NCBI RefSeq assembly: GCF_963576615.1
Contig: NC_088709.1
Coordinates: forward strand, 20,539,243-20,603,242
Origin: Watersipora subatra
Taxonomy: Eukaryota > Bryozoa > Gymnolaemata > Cheilostomatida > Watersiporidae
Direction: 5' to 3'
Length of the DNA: 64,000 nt
Numbering within the stretch: position 1 is the stretch's first letter; every line of letters begins with the position of its first letter. Shown one piece after another: positions 21,480-31,777 of this stretch. Under the pieces are notes generated by a model. It searched no databases. It saw only the letters and a program-made list of their open reading frames with translations, and had not been told where the DNA came from. Made by a program: the position numbers and the translations under genes.

Positions 21480-24213
21480 TGGTATTTATACATAGATATA
21501 TATACCTAGATTGGCCAAGAGAGAACAAGTCTGTCAGACTTAAATAGCATGACATAACGTCATTGTATTGTGCCTCATGCTTGACTGCACTGCTGGTAAC
21601 AATGAAGCTTATGAGGAGAATTTGACAAAATCACATTTATTTTCGCATAAAAACTTTCTTGGATACATAATCCAGTAAAATAAAGCAATTATGTGATAAT
21701 ATCTGATAACCACCTTAGATTAAAACTATAAAAGTTATGAATTGTTGCGAACAAGTCATGAGCCATCAGGGCTTTATTTGCCACCCTCTCCTATCCCCAT
21801 TCTCTCTTTTCCCCTTATCCAAAGAAGAAGTGAGAAGGGGAAAAGAGAGAAGGGAGAAAAGAGAGGGGGGGGGCAAATAGCCCACCCACTCAAAGATTCA
21901 GACCTTGGCTAGGTGAATAGACTAATATCATGTTGAACTAAACATGACGAAATATGATGAGCCTGTGAAGTTTTGATCTGATCAGGGAAATGGAACCAAC
22001 GGCTTTCTTAGCTATAGCTGGAACGAGACCAAGGAATGCAGGGTCGGACCAGACTCGGCTATTCATTTAAGGTTAAGAGATAGTTCTATTACAGCCTAAT
22101 GTTGTTACATCAATAAACTGAGATAGAAGAAACCCTTATCACACCAATCATTATATTTTGTGGCTTGGTTTATAGATGCAATCTACAATTTATGGCTAGA
22201 CATTGGTGGATCAATGCTATTCAATGGGTGATAGATTAATGGCATGATTTGGCTAGTGTTTTTATTACAAATTTTATCTTCAACCGCTATTATAGTCAAC
22301 AAAAGATTAGCTAAGAAATACTTTACAAATATAGAAATAGATAACCCAGCATAATGGAAAACAAAAATCCATCACTTCCCTAAAACTTCTGGTATTAGTG
22401 AAAGAAACTGAAAATAAAATAAGTTTGCTGGATTGAAGATTCTTAAACGCGCTTTTAAATTCCTCAGGATGCCCTCGTTGTAAATGCCTCAATAGTATTG
22501 AGATGGATCGTTCTTTGTAGCTTAAAGGTTGACTTGCAACAAAATTCACATTACAGCTATTTGGTATCAAACTATTCACCATGTTTTACTCTGTTGTGTT
22601 GTAGTTGCCAAATACATGGAAAGATGATTACAAGCATTTAAAAGCTCAAAAACCAAATGCCGCAGATGATTGGGATCTCTTTATTTTGATGACGTAGTCA
22701 TTACAGTTTGGTTATCGTCTTGTCACGTGATGTTCTCACGTGAATTGAAAAGCCAATAGAAAGCTAAATATAAAACTTATCGTAGCACTAGTTTATGATG
22801 AACAATTCGGGTTTTACCGAATACCCGTATCAAATATAGATGCTCGCTACTTTACAGTTTTGTTTCGGCATTATTCAATCGTCAAGTCGTCATCTGATCG
22901 AGTGACCCAATATTTCGAAAATAATTTTTGCAGCATTTTTCGATTATCACAGGTGACCAACAGGCTCGTCATGATTATCAGACAATGATATGTACTCCTT
23001 TGAGCTGAGGTTAAAAAGTTTAACAATTTTTTACGGTAATTTATACGATATTAGTGCTAAAAGTGACAGCATTACAATGACAATAAAACAGACGCGTAAA
23101 AACAATACAAATGGTTTTATTGAATGCGTGAAGTATATTTATAAAAATATTTTGACGAATGAGGTTGCATGATAGTGTAAACAGAAACCATCCTGTAACA
23201 ACTACGTCCTATTTGAACCATTTGGGAAAGCGAATCCAAACTATGGCGGTCTCGTGTGGCTGCGATTAACTGTTGGTTTTTTAACTTTTAAGAGCTTGTA
23301 ATCACATTTCCACATATTTGGCACCTACAACACAACAGAGTAAGACATGGCGAATCTGTTGATACCAAATAACTGTAATGTAAATTTTATTGCAAGTAAA
23401 CCTTTAAACAATCGCATGATGTTGAACCTCAGCAACTTCTCCATGGTAGCACTTGGTGCTAGCCTGGGAAGGTTTTTCACTAATCCAGCACTACTAAGCA
23501 ACACTCTCGTCGCTTTCTCACTGTGGTTGCAACCCTCAATCACCACAGGCGAAGACAAAGTCAAGCTACCACAATTCTTAACTGTGATTAGGGAATTTGT
23601 TGCTTGGTTTACAACATAGTTGGTAACATCTACGATGCTAGTGATACAATCATTACATTTCAGCTTCGGTGACCTAGCCAGCTGTAAAATAAAAATGTTG
23701 TCTCATTTTTGACTTGAGACATACTTGCATACTCATATTTAGTCATGTTTAGTTCAGCATGATATTAGTCTATTTACCTAGCCAGGGTCTTGCTCTTTCA
23801 GTAGGTGGGCTATTTGCCCCCCCCCATTTCCTTTCTCCCTTCTCTCTTTTCCTCTTCTCACTTCTTCTTTGGAGAAGGGGAAAGGAGAGAATAGGGATAG
23901 GAGAGGGTGGCAAATAAAGCTCTGATTTGTGTGCAACAATTCATACCTTATATAGTTTTAATCTAAGGTGGCTATCAGATATTATCACATAATTGCTTTA
24001 GTTTTCTGGATTATGTATCCAAGAAGGTTTTTATGTGAAAATAAATGTGATTTTGTCAAGTTTTCTTCATAAGCTTCATTGTTACCAACAGTGCAGTCAA
24101 GCGTGAGGTACAGTACAATGACGTTGCGTCATGATATTTAAGTCTGACAAGGCAACCGATAGGAATAGCTATTATTGGCCAATCTAGGTTTATATATCTA
24201 TGTATTTATATGA
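21480..24213. repeat. Large fold-back repeat with ~490-base arms
   Basis: The left arm (about 21480-21970) and right arm (about 23730-24213) are inverted copies. Landmarks: ATATACCTAGATTGGCCAA against TTGGCCAATCTAGGTTTATA; TTATGTGATAATATCTGATA against TATCAGATATTATCACATAA; and a pyrimidine/purine block (21780-21890; 23810-23905) of CTCTCTTTTCCCC / GGGGAAAAGAGAG type, which is itself a small hairpin. A TTAA element (22526-23403) lies between the arms. A single arm copy is at 14475-14785. Class unknown. Confidence 0.65.
22526..23403. mobile_element. TTAA-flanked fold-back DNA element, 878 bases
   Basis: TTAA (22522-22525) then AGGTTGACTTGCAACAAAA; the right end is the near complement, GCAAGTAAACCT then TTAA (23404-23407). 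The inverted match runs inward through ACTCTGTTGTGTTGTAG / CTACAACACAACAGAGT, over about 150 bases. A larger relative is at 31778-33886. The interior 22860-23170 is an inverted match of 31960-32330. No transposase recognised. Confidence 0.7.
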
Positions 24214-24459
24214 TAAAGATTAACGATCACTTATATAGTATATATAGTACTTTATTGACAATAATTTCATTTCACAAATAGAAATGTTTTTCAAATTAGG
24301 CCATACAGCAATAGTAAAACAACAAAAAAGGGGAAAAAAGCAACAGTTAGCCATTAACATTGAATAAATAGTCTGACAAATAGTGTTTAAAATGCCTTGC
24401 TCTGCTAAGAGAACGAATATTTGGTGGAAAATTATTTGGTGAAATCACTTGTGGATTTT

Positions 24460-24720
24460 GTATTATGTTTCTCTATCTTCCGTACCCATGTTTTTTTCTG
24501 TACCTATCTCTTGTTTATTAATGTTCTTGGTAGCCATGTTTACTTTTGTCATTTCCTCTAACTCTAGTTCCTCTTTAGTCCATGTATCTATAAATTGGCC
24601 AGCTATTGTTGTTTTATAATCATATCAGCTGTTTCATGTAGATACATGTCTTGTATTCCCATTCCTGCTATAAATAGTTCCACTATTAACCATATAGTAT
24701 CATAACTACACCATATGTTA
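24460..24720. repeat. Degenerate TAGCC-AT repeat, copy 2
   Basis: Loose units such as TCTTCCGTACCCATGTTTTT, TTCTTGGTAGCCATGTTTAC and GTATCATAACTACACCATAT. Same design as 13680-13890 and 61390-62210. Confidence 0.4.
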
Positions 24721-24834
24721 TCATCATGCTTTTACCAGCCAGTTTGGAGCAAACATTTTCTAGGTTGGTCATCATACTTTGTTGAACTATAACCCTGCTT
24801 GAAGTTAGTAATTTATTAATATTTTATATTGTAG

Positions 24835-24891
24835 ATTCTGAAGTTACAGGAGAACCTGGCGATTCGTCAATCAACATTGACTGTGATGAAG
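24835..24891 (+). CDS. ZNF-A micro-exon 5 (57 bases)
   Basis: Flanked by TATATTGTAG and GTAATTATGT, nearly the same splice words as micro-exon 2. 57 bases, phase 1 in and out. Encodes DSEVTGEPGDSSINIDCDEG, clearly a copy of DIEIKVEPGDSSFNVDSNEG, but the consensus lysine is Thr. First half of the second 57+63 cassette. Confidence 0.55.
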
Positions 24892-24998
24892 GTAATTATG
24901 TTGCAATTATATTTCCTTGGAATTCGTCTCAACTTAGTAAATATACAAGACAATTATCATTATTATGTTCTCTAGATGACCTCTCATATTTATTGTAG

Positions 24999-25061
24999 GA
25001 GTTGCAGAAATGAGAACAGAGCCAGGATCTGATGGTGGTGCTGATCACCTCTCCCCAACTG
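24999..25061 (+). CDS. ZNF-A micro-exon 6 (63 bases)
   Basis: Flanked by TATTTATTGTAG and GTTAGTTAAAA. 63 bases, phase 1 in and out. Encodes GVAEMRTEPGSDGGADHLSP then TG, a copy of micro-exon 3 (VVAEVKAEPESDDGPDNLYP), with Arg in place of the consensus lysine. Its phase-1 end joins in frame to the last exon at 25558. Confidence 0.55.
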
Positions 25062-25557
25062 GTTAGTTAAAAATTTATTAGATAATAGTAATAACTGCTG
25101 TTGATTATCTCAGATGTCCAGCGCCTCTTAGCTGAGTAAATATGATAATTACCTCCCTCTATTGTCTTACCAACTAGTTTTTAGTAAAACTAAATTACTA
25201 AATCTGACTATAATATATTGAGTCATTCTCTATTAAGTTACAGATCTTTTCATAGATGTTCTTTTCAGTACTAGTAGTCAGAGGATTTCAGTTTCTTGTT
25301 TTTGCTGGTTGCTATATCAACCTATGCAGCGGTCCACGCGAACCGCTGGTCACAACAGTCATATATTGGTACATCGTCTCAAGACTTTGTCGATGCAACA
25401 TTTGCAATGGTCATAGTCATTTTAAATGTATTTTAATTGGGAAGATAGACAATAACATGTTTTGCTTTGTATTCATATGAAATAGTGTAACATTTTGGGA
25501 AATCGTTTGAAAAAGAAAAATGTAGTGACAGGCTTCTAATGATTTATATAAGCTGAG

Positions 25558-27215
25558 TTTGTGTATTGGATGCATTTAGCTCATGGTCTTCACAAAGGCA
25601 TGACCAGAGTATAGATGGTTTTACTAAGCTTGTGGGTCAGAAACTATCAATTTATATTATAGGTAAAGATTGTGGACAGAAATCTTTTCAAAGAGATCAG
25701 AATGTTGTATCTGGAAGATTGTTATGCCCTAACGCTGTAAAGAGAAAAATAAAAGGTCTCACTGCAAGGAAACCTCTTCAGTGTGAGCTATGCAGTGCTA
25801 GCTTTGTTCGCCGCAGTCATCTAGCAACTCACATGAAGACACATACCGGAGAGAAGTCATTCCAATGTAAGATATGTGGGATTCAGTTTGCTCATTGCCA
25901 TAATTTATCAGGGCATATGAGGATTCATACTGGAAAAAAAAAATTCCAATGCAATATGTGTAATAGAAGATTTTCTGAGACCGGCCATTTAACAAAACAC
26001 ATTAGGACTCACTCTGGAGAAAAACCATTCCAGTGCAAGATATGCAGCAGTAGCTTTGTTCATACTGCAAATCTAACAAGACATATGAGGACTCATACTG
26101 GAGAAAAACCATTTCAATGTAAGATATGCAGTAGTCGATTTGCTCGTCGTCATCACCTAACTAGTCATATGAGGACTCATACTGGAGAAAAAACATTCCA
26201 GTGCAAGATATGCGGCAGTAGCTTTGTTCATAATTCAAATCTAACAAGACACATGAAGACTCATACTGGAGAAAAACCATTCCAGTGCAAGATATGCACT
26301 AGTCAATTTGCTCTTCACCAACACCTAACAAGACACATGATGACTCACACTGGAAAAAAGTCATTCCAGTGTAAGATATGCAGCATTAGCTTTGTTCATA
26401 ATGCAAATCTAACAAGACACATGAGGACTCATACTGGAGAACAACCATTCCAGTGCAAGATATGCAGCAGTAGCTTTGTTCATAATTCAAATCTAACAAG
26501 ACACATGAGGACTCATACTGGAGAAAAACCATTCCAATGCAAGATATGCAGTAGTCGATTTGCTCTTCACCATCATCTAACAAGACACATGATGACTCAC
26601 ACTGGAGGAAAACCGTTCCCGTGCAAGATATGCAGCAGTAGCTTTGTTTATAATGCAAATCTAACAAGACACATGAGGACTCACACTGGAGAAAAACCAT
26701 TCCAGTGCAAGATATGCAGCGGTAACTTTGCTCAACATGCAAATCTAACAAGACACACGAGGATTCACACTGGAGAAAAACCATTCCAGTGCAGTATATG
26801 CAGCAGTAGCTTTGTTCAACATGCAAATCTAACAGCTCACATGAAGGTTCATACTGGCGACAAGCCATTTCAGTGTGAGATATGCAGTAGTCGGTTTGCT
26901 CATCACCATACTCTAATAGGACACATGAGGACTCACACTGCAGAGAAACCATTCCAATGTAAGATATGCAGTAGTCGATTTGCTCATCGCCATCACCTAA
27001 CAAGACATATGAGGACTCATACTGGAGAAAAACCATTCCAGTGCAAGATATGCACTAGTCAATTTGCTCTTCACCATCATCTAACAACACACGTGATGAC
27101 TCATACCGGAGAGAAACCCTTTCAGTGTAAGATATGCAGTCATCGGTTTGCTCATCGCCATAGTCTAACACGTCATGTGAGGACTCACACTAGAGGGAAG
27201 CCATTTCAATGTTAG
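25558..27215 (+). CDS. ZNF-A last exon: 17-finger C2H2 zinc-finger protein
   Basis: The frame opens just after CTGAG (acceptor, 25553-25557) in phase 1, so it can be read on from micro-exon 6; there is no ATG near the start, as expected of an internal boundary. It begins VCVLDAFSSWSSQRHDQSID, GFTKLVGQKL, then a CGQKSF block. From about residue 75 there are 17 C2H2 fingers of pattern C-x2-C-x12-H-x3-H joined by TGEKP-type linkers; all zinc ligands look intact. Most start FQCKICSS. Helix positions -1 to 6 vary (for example HTANLTR, RRHHLTS, HNSNLTR, QHANLTA), as expected for DNA contacts. It ends FQC then TAG. Family knowledge: nuclear, sequence-specific DNA-binding regulator. No KRAB, BTB or ZAD domain is visible; the N-terminal tail is the micro-exon series. 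Alternative: each finger exon is used with other 5' exons. Confidence 0.85.
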
Positions 27216-27978
27216 ATGTGCAGTAGTAGCTCTACTCAACGTGATGAATTTAAAACTCACCTGAAAAGTCATACTTCATGGGAGACATTTCATTATAACA
27301 CATACAAGTGTACATGTTCAAATTCATTTGGACACACCCATATATTCTGATTTGGTTTGTTGTGGTTTTTTTTGTGTGTAATCACCTATGTTATACATGA
27401 GTTAAAATTTAATTATCTCTTCGTGGTAAAATATACCTAGCTTTGGGGTCAAAAGTTACACATATGTTTTCTATTAATTGACAAGCCTCGGTTCATTTTG
27501 GTTGAACTGAATTGAACATGAATAACAACTGCAACATTTTGAACATGAGAACATTGGCTGATCCTCCTGACCAAACCCTCTGACGTTGAAAACATGGAAT
27601 CAATTACTTTTGTAATTAAATATTTGTAGCAAAGCTTTAATTTTTATAGTGCATGAAATTTCTGACATACCTGCTGAGCAATAGTTCACAAAACGGCTAA
27701 GTTTTCTGTTAGATTTATAATTAGATTTTTAGTGAAAATCCAGCCTTATCTTGTAGTATTCTGGCTTGCTTGATGGTTAAAAACACATTTTTTGTGGTAT
27801 TAACAGCTGCAGATAACATTAAAGATTCTGGCTTCAATGCTTGTTTAATAATGGAAAATATTGTGTATATGCTGCCAACATGTACAGGCTACCCTCTGTG
27901 CTTTAAAAGCTGTTTTTACGTTACAGTTATACAGAGTGTATAAGCCGCAACCACTGATTTTCCATTTGTTTAACACAC
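27216..27978. other. 3' flank of ZNF-A
   Basis: Right after the TAG the frame still reads MCSSSSTQRDEFKTHLKSHT, an eroded extra finger, and ends after HTHIF. Then AT-rich sequence shared with 37116-37900 and 47073-47900. No clear AATAAA signal was found in the first 700 bases. Confidence 0.55.
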
Positions 27979-28812
27979 AGTAAAACTTATATTTGAAGGC
28001 CACTTTTATTTGAGCGCCACCTCTATTTGACCGTCTATATGATATTCACTGGTCTTTACGAACTCATAATACCAAGTCATCAGTCGAAAAATCTCTACAA
28101 CATTGTACTAATTAATAATGACTCAGTTATCTTAATAGCAATCAATTTGTTGTATCTGTTCATATGTATGTCTATTTTCCAACTCCAAATGTGTTTGTAA
28201 TTTGTTAAAATGTTAAAATCAGCAATGTAGACATCCTTAATAACTGTATTAGGTTAATAGTAGTTATTTTTTGACACAAACTTGATACTCCGACATACAC
28301 CGTACATGTATGTGATAAACAGTTTACATTTACGATGGTATATAAACTACTACTTTTAGGCTAAAAGTTGTGCTTAGCAATGCAGTTAAAATTCATCCTT
28401 AGTGCAAAATATTCAATGCGGAAAAGTTTTTGTCTGCCCAAAAAAATTGTTTGAATCCTAATATCAACTAGTTCAGCAGTGCGGAAGAAGATTTGAAGTC
28501 CAAAAACATTGTAAAAGGTATTGAAGCAATAGAAGCTATGATAGCCAGAATATGTTCGTTCCATCGGAAGCAACAATCAGAATGCGACTGGCCGAGCAAA
28601 TGATGCAAAAACTTTTGTTTTCAAAATCTTCTATTGATTACTTTATATTATGAATTCGTAAAGATCAAACAAGATTAATTTCAAAGTTTTGGTCTAATAG
28701 AGGTAGCATTTTTCTAAAGGGTGCAACTGTATTTTTCTACTCTTTTCTTGTATTGGTGTTCTAATAGAGCTGGCGTTCAAGTCAAGGTGGCGCTCATATA
28801 GAGATTTTATGA
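27979..28812. mobile_element. Family P copy in unit A
   Basis: Left end CAGTAAAACTTATATTTGAA with GCGCCACCTCTATTTGACCG; right end GGTGGCGCTCATATAGAGAT then TTTATGATGAG. The interior minus and plus words match the copies at 34474, 44050 and 47899, including the coding-like GTATTGAAGCAATAGAAGCT region. Confidence 0.6.
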
Positions 28813-29750
28813 TGAGTATGCTCTTTTGAGATGCATAAGCAATAATCTTTTCTATGCTATTTAGAATGTTTTGGTCTCACATTATTTAATATAATGGTTA
28901 CATTGAGCACTAATACTTGAGGTATTGGTTAAGTAACCTCAAGTTGTTTTGAATGGTATGCAAGCATATTACCAAGCTAAGTTCTATGTTGGATGATGAA
29001 TTAGGACATTTGACAGTTATTTTAAGGGTGGAAGATCAATGTGATCAGTTATCATTGGCCAGTTGAAGTTATACACATAGTAGTAGAGCAAATGTCTGTA
29101 GTTCATCAGTTATTCTGAAGTGTGTTGTACTTTTCTACTACAATATGCAGCGCTTAAAATTGTGGCATTCTTGAGAACCCAATTTGCAAGCTGATTTTCA
29201 AATTATAGAGATGTCTATTCTGGATAGCTCTCATTATCTCTTTTTTCTCAAAGCACAATCAACAGATTACATTGAACTTTTATGACAACACCTTTTCTGA
29301 GTTTAAAACTTAGACATTCTAGCTATAGCATCTAATGTAGAAGTAGCGATTTTGCAGTGGACAGTGCTGATGTAGCATGTGGTGTTTCCCAAGAGCAACT
29401 TTTTTAGACAGTCTGGCCATGGTATATGGTGGTCCTTGCCCCTGTGATGGAATCGCTGGATAGTCTACACCAGGAGGAACCTTGTTGGGTGGTCTTGCCT
29501 TAGCAGTTGATTGCTTGTTAGCAGTTTTGCGACAGATTGTCCAGCTATAGCATATGCTGGTTCATTGTGTAGAAATAGAATTCCTTGATAGCCGTAATAA
29601 ATGTTAATCTTGTAATAAGAAGCAATAAGCAAATGCAACATTGCAATTAGACAGCTTTATCAGCAGTTGAACCACAGTTAAAGGTACGAACAATAAAGGC
29701 ACCATCGCTCTAATCATTGTTTACCTGAGCAATGAACTGCAACGATTAGC
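28813..29750. other. Duplicated non-coding flank
   Basis: Matches 38946-39865 almost throughout (for example GGTTAAGTAACCTCAAGTTG, ACATTCTAGCTATAGCATCT, TTGCTTGTTAGCAGTTTTGC against the B copy). No coding motif seen on either strand. Confidence 0.55.
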
Positions 29751-29755
29751 TGTTT

Positions 29756-30168
29756 TCACGGTGTACGCACTGTGAGCGATTAGCTGTGGGTGACCAACAA
29801 CCAATTAAAAACTACTAAATTGCATTGTGGATATCTGCAGGTCATTTTGTTATCTTTTAATTGTCTGATTATGTAACTCACTTCAATTATGTAATTCAAT
29901 TCAATTATGTAGTTCTTTGCCATGCTCGCAAAATTGACTTGACACCAATCTTCATAAATGCTGAAATTTAATCTGATTTGGTCAACAAGCAGCCAATCAA
30001 GACGCTAACAGTTCTGATCATAGGTGTCAAAGTTCAACATGTTGGAAGACTATCGCTTCATCGCTAGCAATGATTATGTTTGCCACTGATCACAAACTGA
30101 TGTCATAGCAGTGCTTCGTTATGGTCAATCGCACAGCTAATCGTCGATTTGAGTGACAGCGTGTACGG
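29756..30168. mobile_element. Fold-back MITE-like repeat, split by a hAT element
   Basis: The left arm GGTGTACGCACTGTGAGCGA and TTAGCTGTGGGTGACCA is inverted as TGGTCAATCGCACAGCTAA and GAGTGACAGCGTGTACGG. The B copy lies at 39872-39885 plus 43131-43520, where an LTR element has inserted. Outer edges are uncertain; the hAT insertion begins at 30169. Confidence 0.5.
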
Positions 30169-31015
30169 TAGTGTTTGGCCGGTATTGGGTTATCCGCTCT
30201 TACCGATACGGAGGGATTCTCGGTATCCGAGGAAACCAATCATTTTCGGTGACAGCTAGTCATCTGCGGCCGGTTTGATATGATCGGTATTTATCCGTAC
30301 AAGCCTATCGGTAAATGGTTATACGGATATCCGGATAGATTTTAAAACTCTTCGTTGACGAACATGCTAATTTTAGCACGTGTTAGCGAACAAATTCAAC
30401 GAAAATTTCCATGCGATGGGAGGGTGTATAAAGACTCTAACGAGACTGGGCTCTAATTGGACTGCGTATAATTATGTGATTACATTACATGATTACAGTA
30501 TGTGATAGTAAAATTTCTGTAAACAGTCTCAGTATATTTAACAAAGAGAGCCCCTTGCCATTATCTATCTGTTCTCTATTATCGTATACGTAACGTTTGG
30601 ATCAATAACTATATTTTTAATAAAATAAACAATAAAAACATCTATCTTGAAATTTATATTTCTATCTTTTTCTTTTTGGCTTGCTAAAACAAGGAGTCTC
30701 CTTGCCATTACAATGTAGTGCTGACTAAAGAATGTTTTTTGTACAGGCTACTTTTTGCACAACAATAAAATTAGTTCGAGACAGTTATGGTTTAAAGTTT
30801 AAACCACTAAACTTTAAACCATTATAAACTTTAAACCATTTAAAGACACACACCGATAACCACATACCGAACAATAGTACCGACAATACCAAACTTTCTT
30901 AGTTGGCAATGGATACCGAAGATGGTAAATACCGAGGATACCGATACCGGGAAAACCGATGAAAAAATGCAAGGATTTCCGATCCAGCACTAAATCAGAT
31001 ACCGGCCCAACACTA
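30169..31015. mobile_element. hAT-type non-autonomous element, 847 bases
   Basis: Left end TAGTGTTTGGCCGGTATTGG and right end (complement) TAGTGTTGGGCCGGTATCTG give a terminal inverted repeat with about 17 of 20 matching. The flanks GTGTACGG (30161-30168) and GCGTACGG (31016-31023) are an 8-base target duplication with one difference, the hAT hallmark. Subterminal regions repeat ATACCGA/TATCCG words many times, as hAT ends do. No transposase frame inside. Confidence 0.8.
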
Positions 31016-31023
31016 GCGTACGG

Positions 31024-31777
31024 GCCTTCACACCAACTAGCTCAACACTGAACAAGGTCAGCTGACCAGCTGATAGGTAATTAAAAGATAGGAGATGACT
31101 CATCCTAAGCTATTTATAGAGCATTAGCTGCACATATCTAGGCAATAACAAAACTGAACTTTGGTGATAGTTTATACGTATCATTTTTTTCGCAGTAGTT
31201 TTAACTTTCACATACTCTTTGCTAAACATTTTTTACGAGCTTGTATAGAACTCAGGTTTGCGTCTACATGAAACCATGTTGAGGGTATCTACGAACTGTA
31301 GGCGATTTAGCAAGCGAGTCTTTCTGTTTTAGTGAATAGAAAAACAAAAAACTCTTTTAAAGTCGTTGCTTCGCTATAAAAGTGGAGGCATATCATTGGT
31401 AAATTTATTCTATTTCATGTCGCTATAATGCGTAGCCCGTGAATTTGCCAAGAATACACGCCCAATTTTATGGCAAAACAATCACTTCAAAAGTTGTTTT
31501 TTTTAATCACTAAAACAAAAAGACTCGAGGATTATTTTGCATGAAATCTTTGACTCGAGTAACTCAACGGCTCAAAGTGGCTTGTAAATAGAATATTTCA
31601 TTATTTGAAGTCCGATTGAGTAAAAGTATCAGAAATAACTGCTAAGTTTGAATCACTATAGATAAAGCTACTTGATATTGCTGTTTACAACTATAACTAG
31701 TTTCATCATAGTCTACCACTTTTAAGCTTCCTTTTCATTTATAATTTGTATGGGAACAGCTCAAGAATGATACTTAA
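31024..31777. other. Spacer between units A and B, nothing recognised
   Basis: AT-rich sequence without terminal repeats or coding motifs. Confidence 0.4.

Larger units (their letters stand above)
25490..30160 (+). repeat. Segmental duplication unit A
   Basis: Alignable by eye with unit B (34010-43520) and, over its first part, unit C (43530-60150). It holds the zinc-finger exon, the shared 3' flank (landmark CATTGGCTGATCCTCCTGAC), a family P copy (27979-28812) and the 28813-30150 flank. A-B divergence in the 3' flank is roughly one base in ten. Unit A keeps the empty site of the LTR element found in B. Confidence 0.75.

Noticed and set aside
26386-27036. Long minus-strand open frame opposite the ZNF-A fingers (and similar ones opposite ZNF-B and ZNF-C)
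   Set aside because: A mirror of the 84-base finger repeat; composition follows the complement of FQCKICSS and no own motif is present.
25800-27200. Regular 84-base repeats that might suggest a CRISPR-like array
   Set aside because: They are coding zinc fingers with zinc ligands and linkers in frame, in an animal genome.
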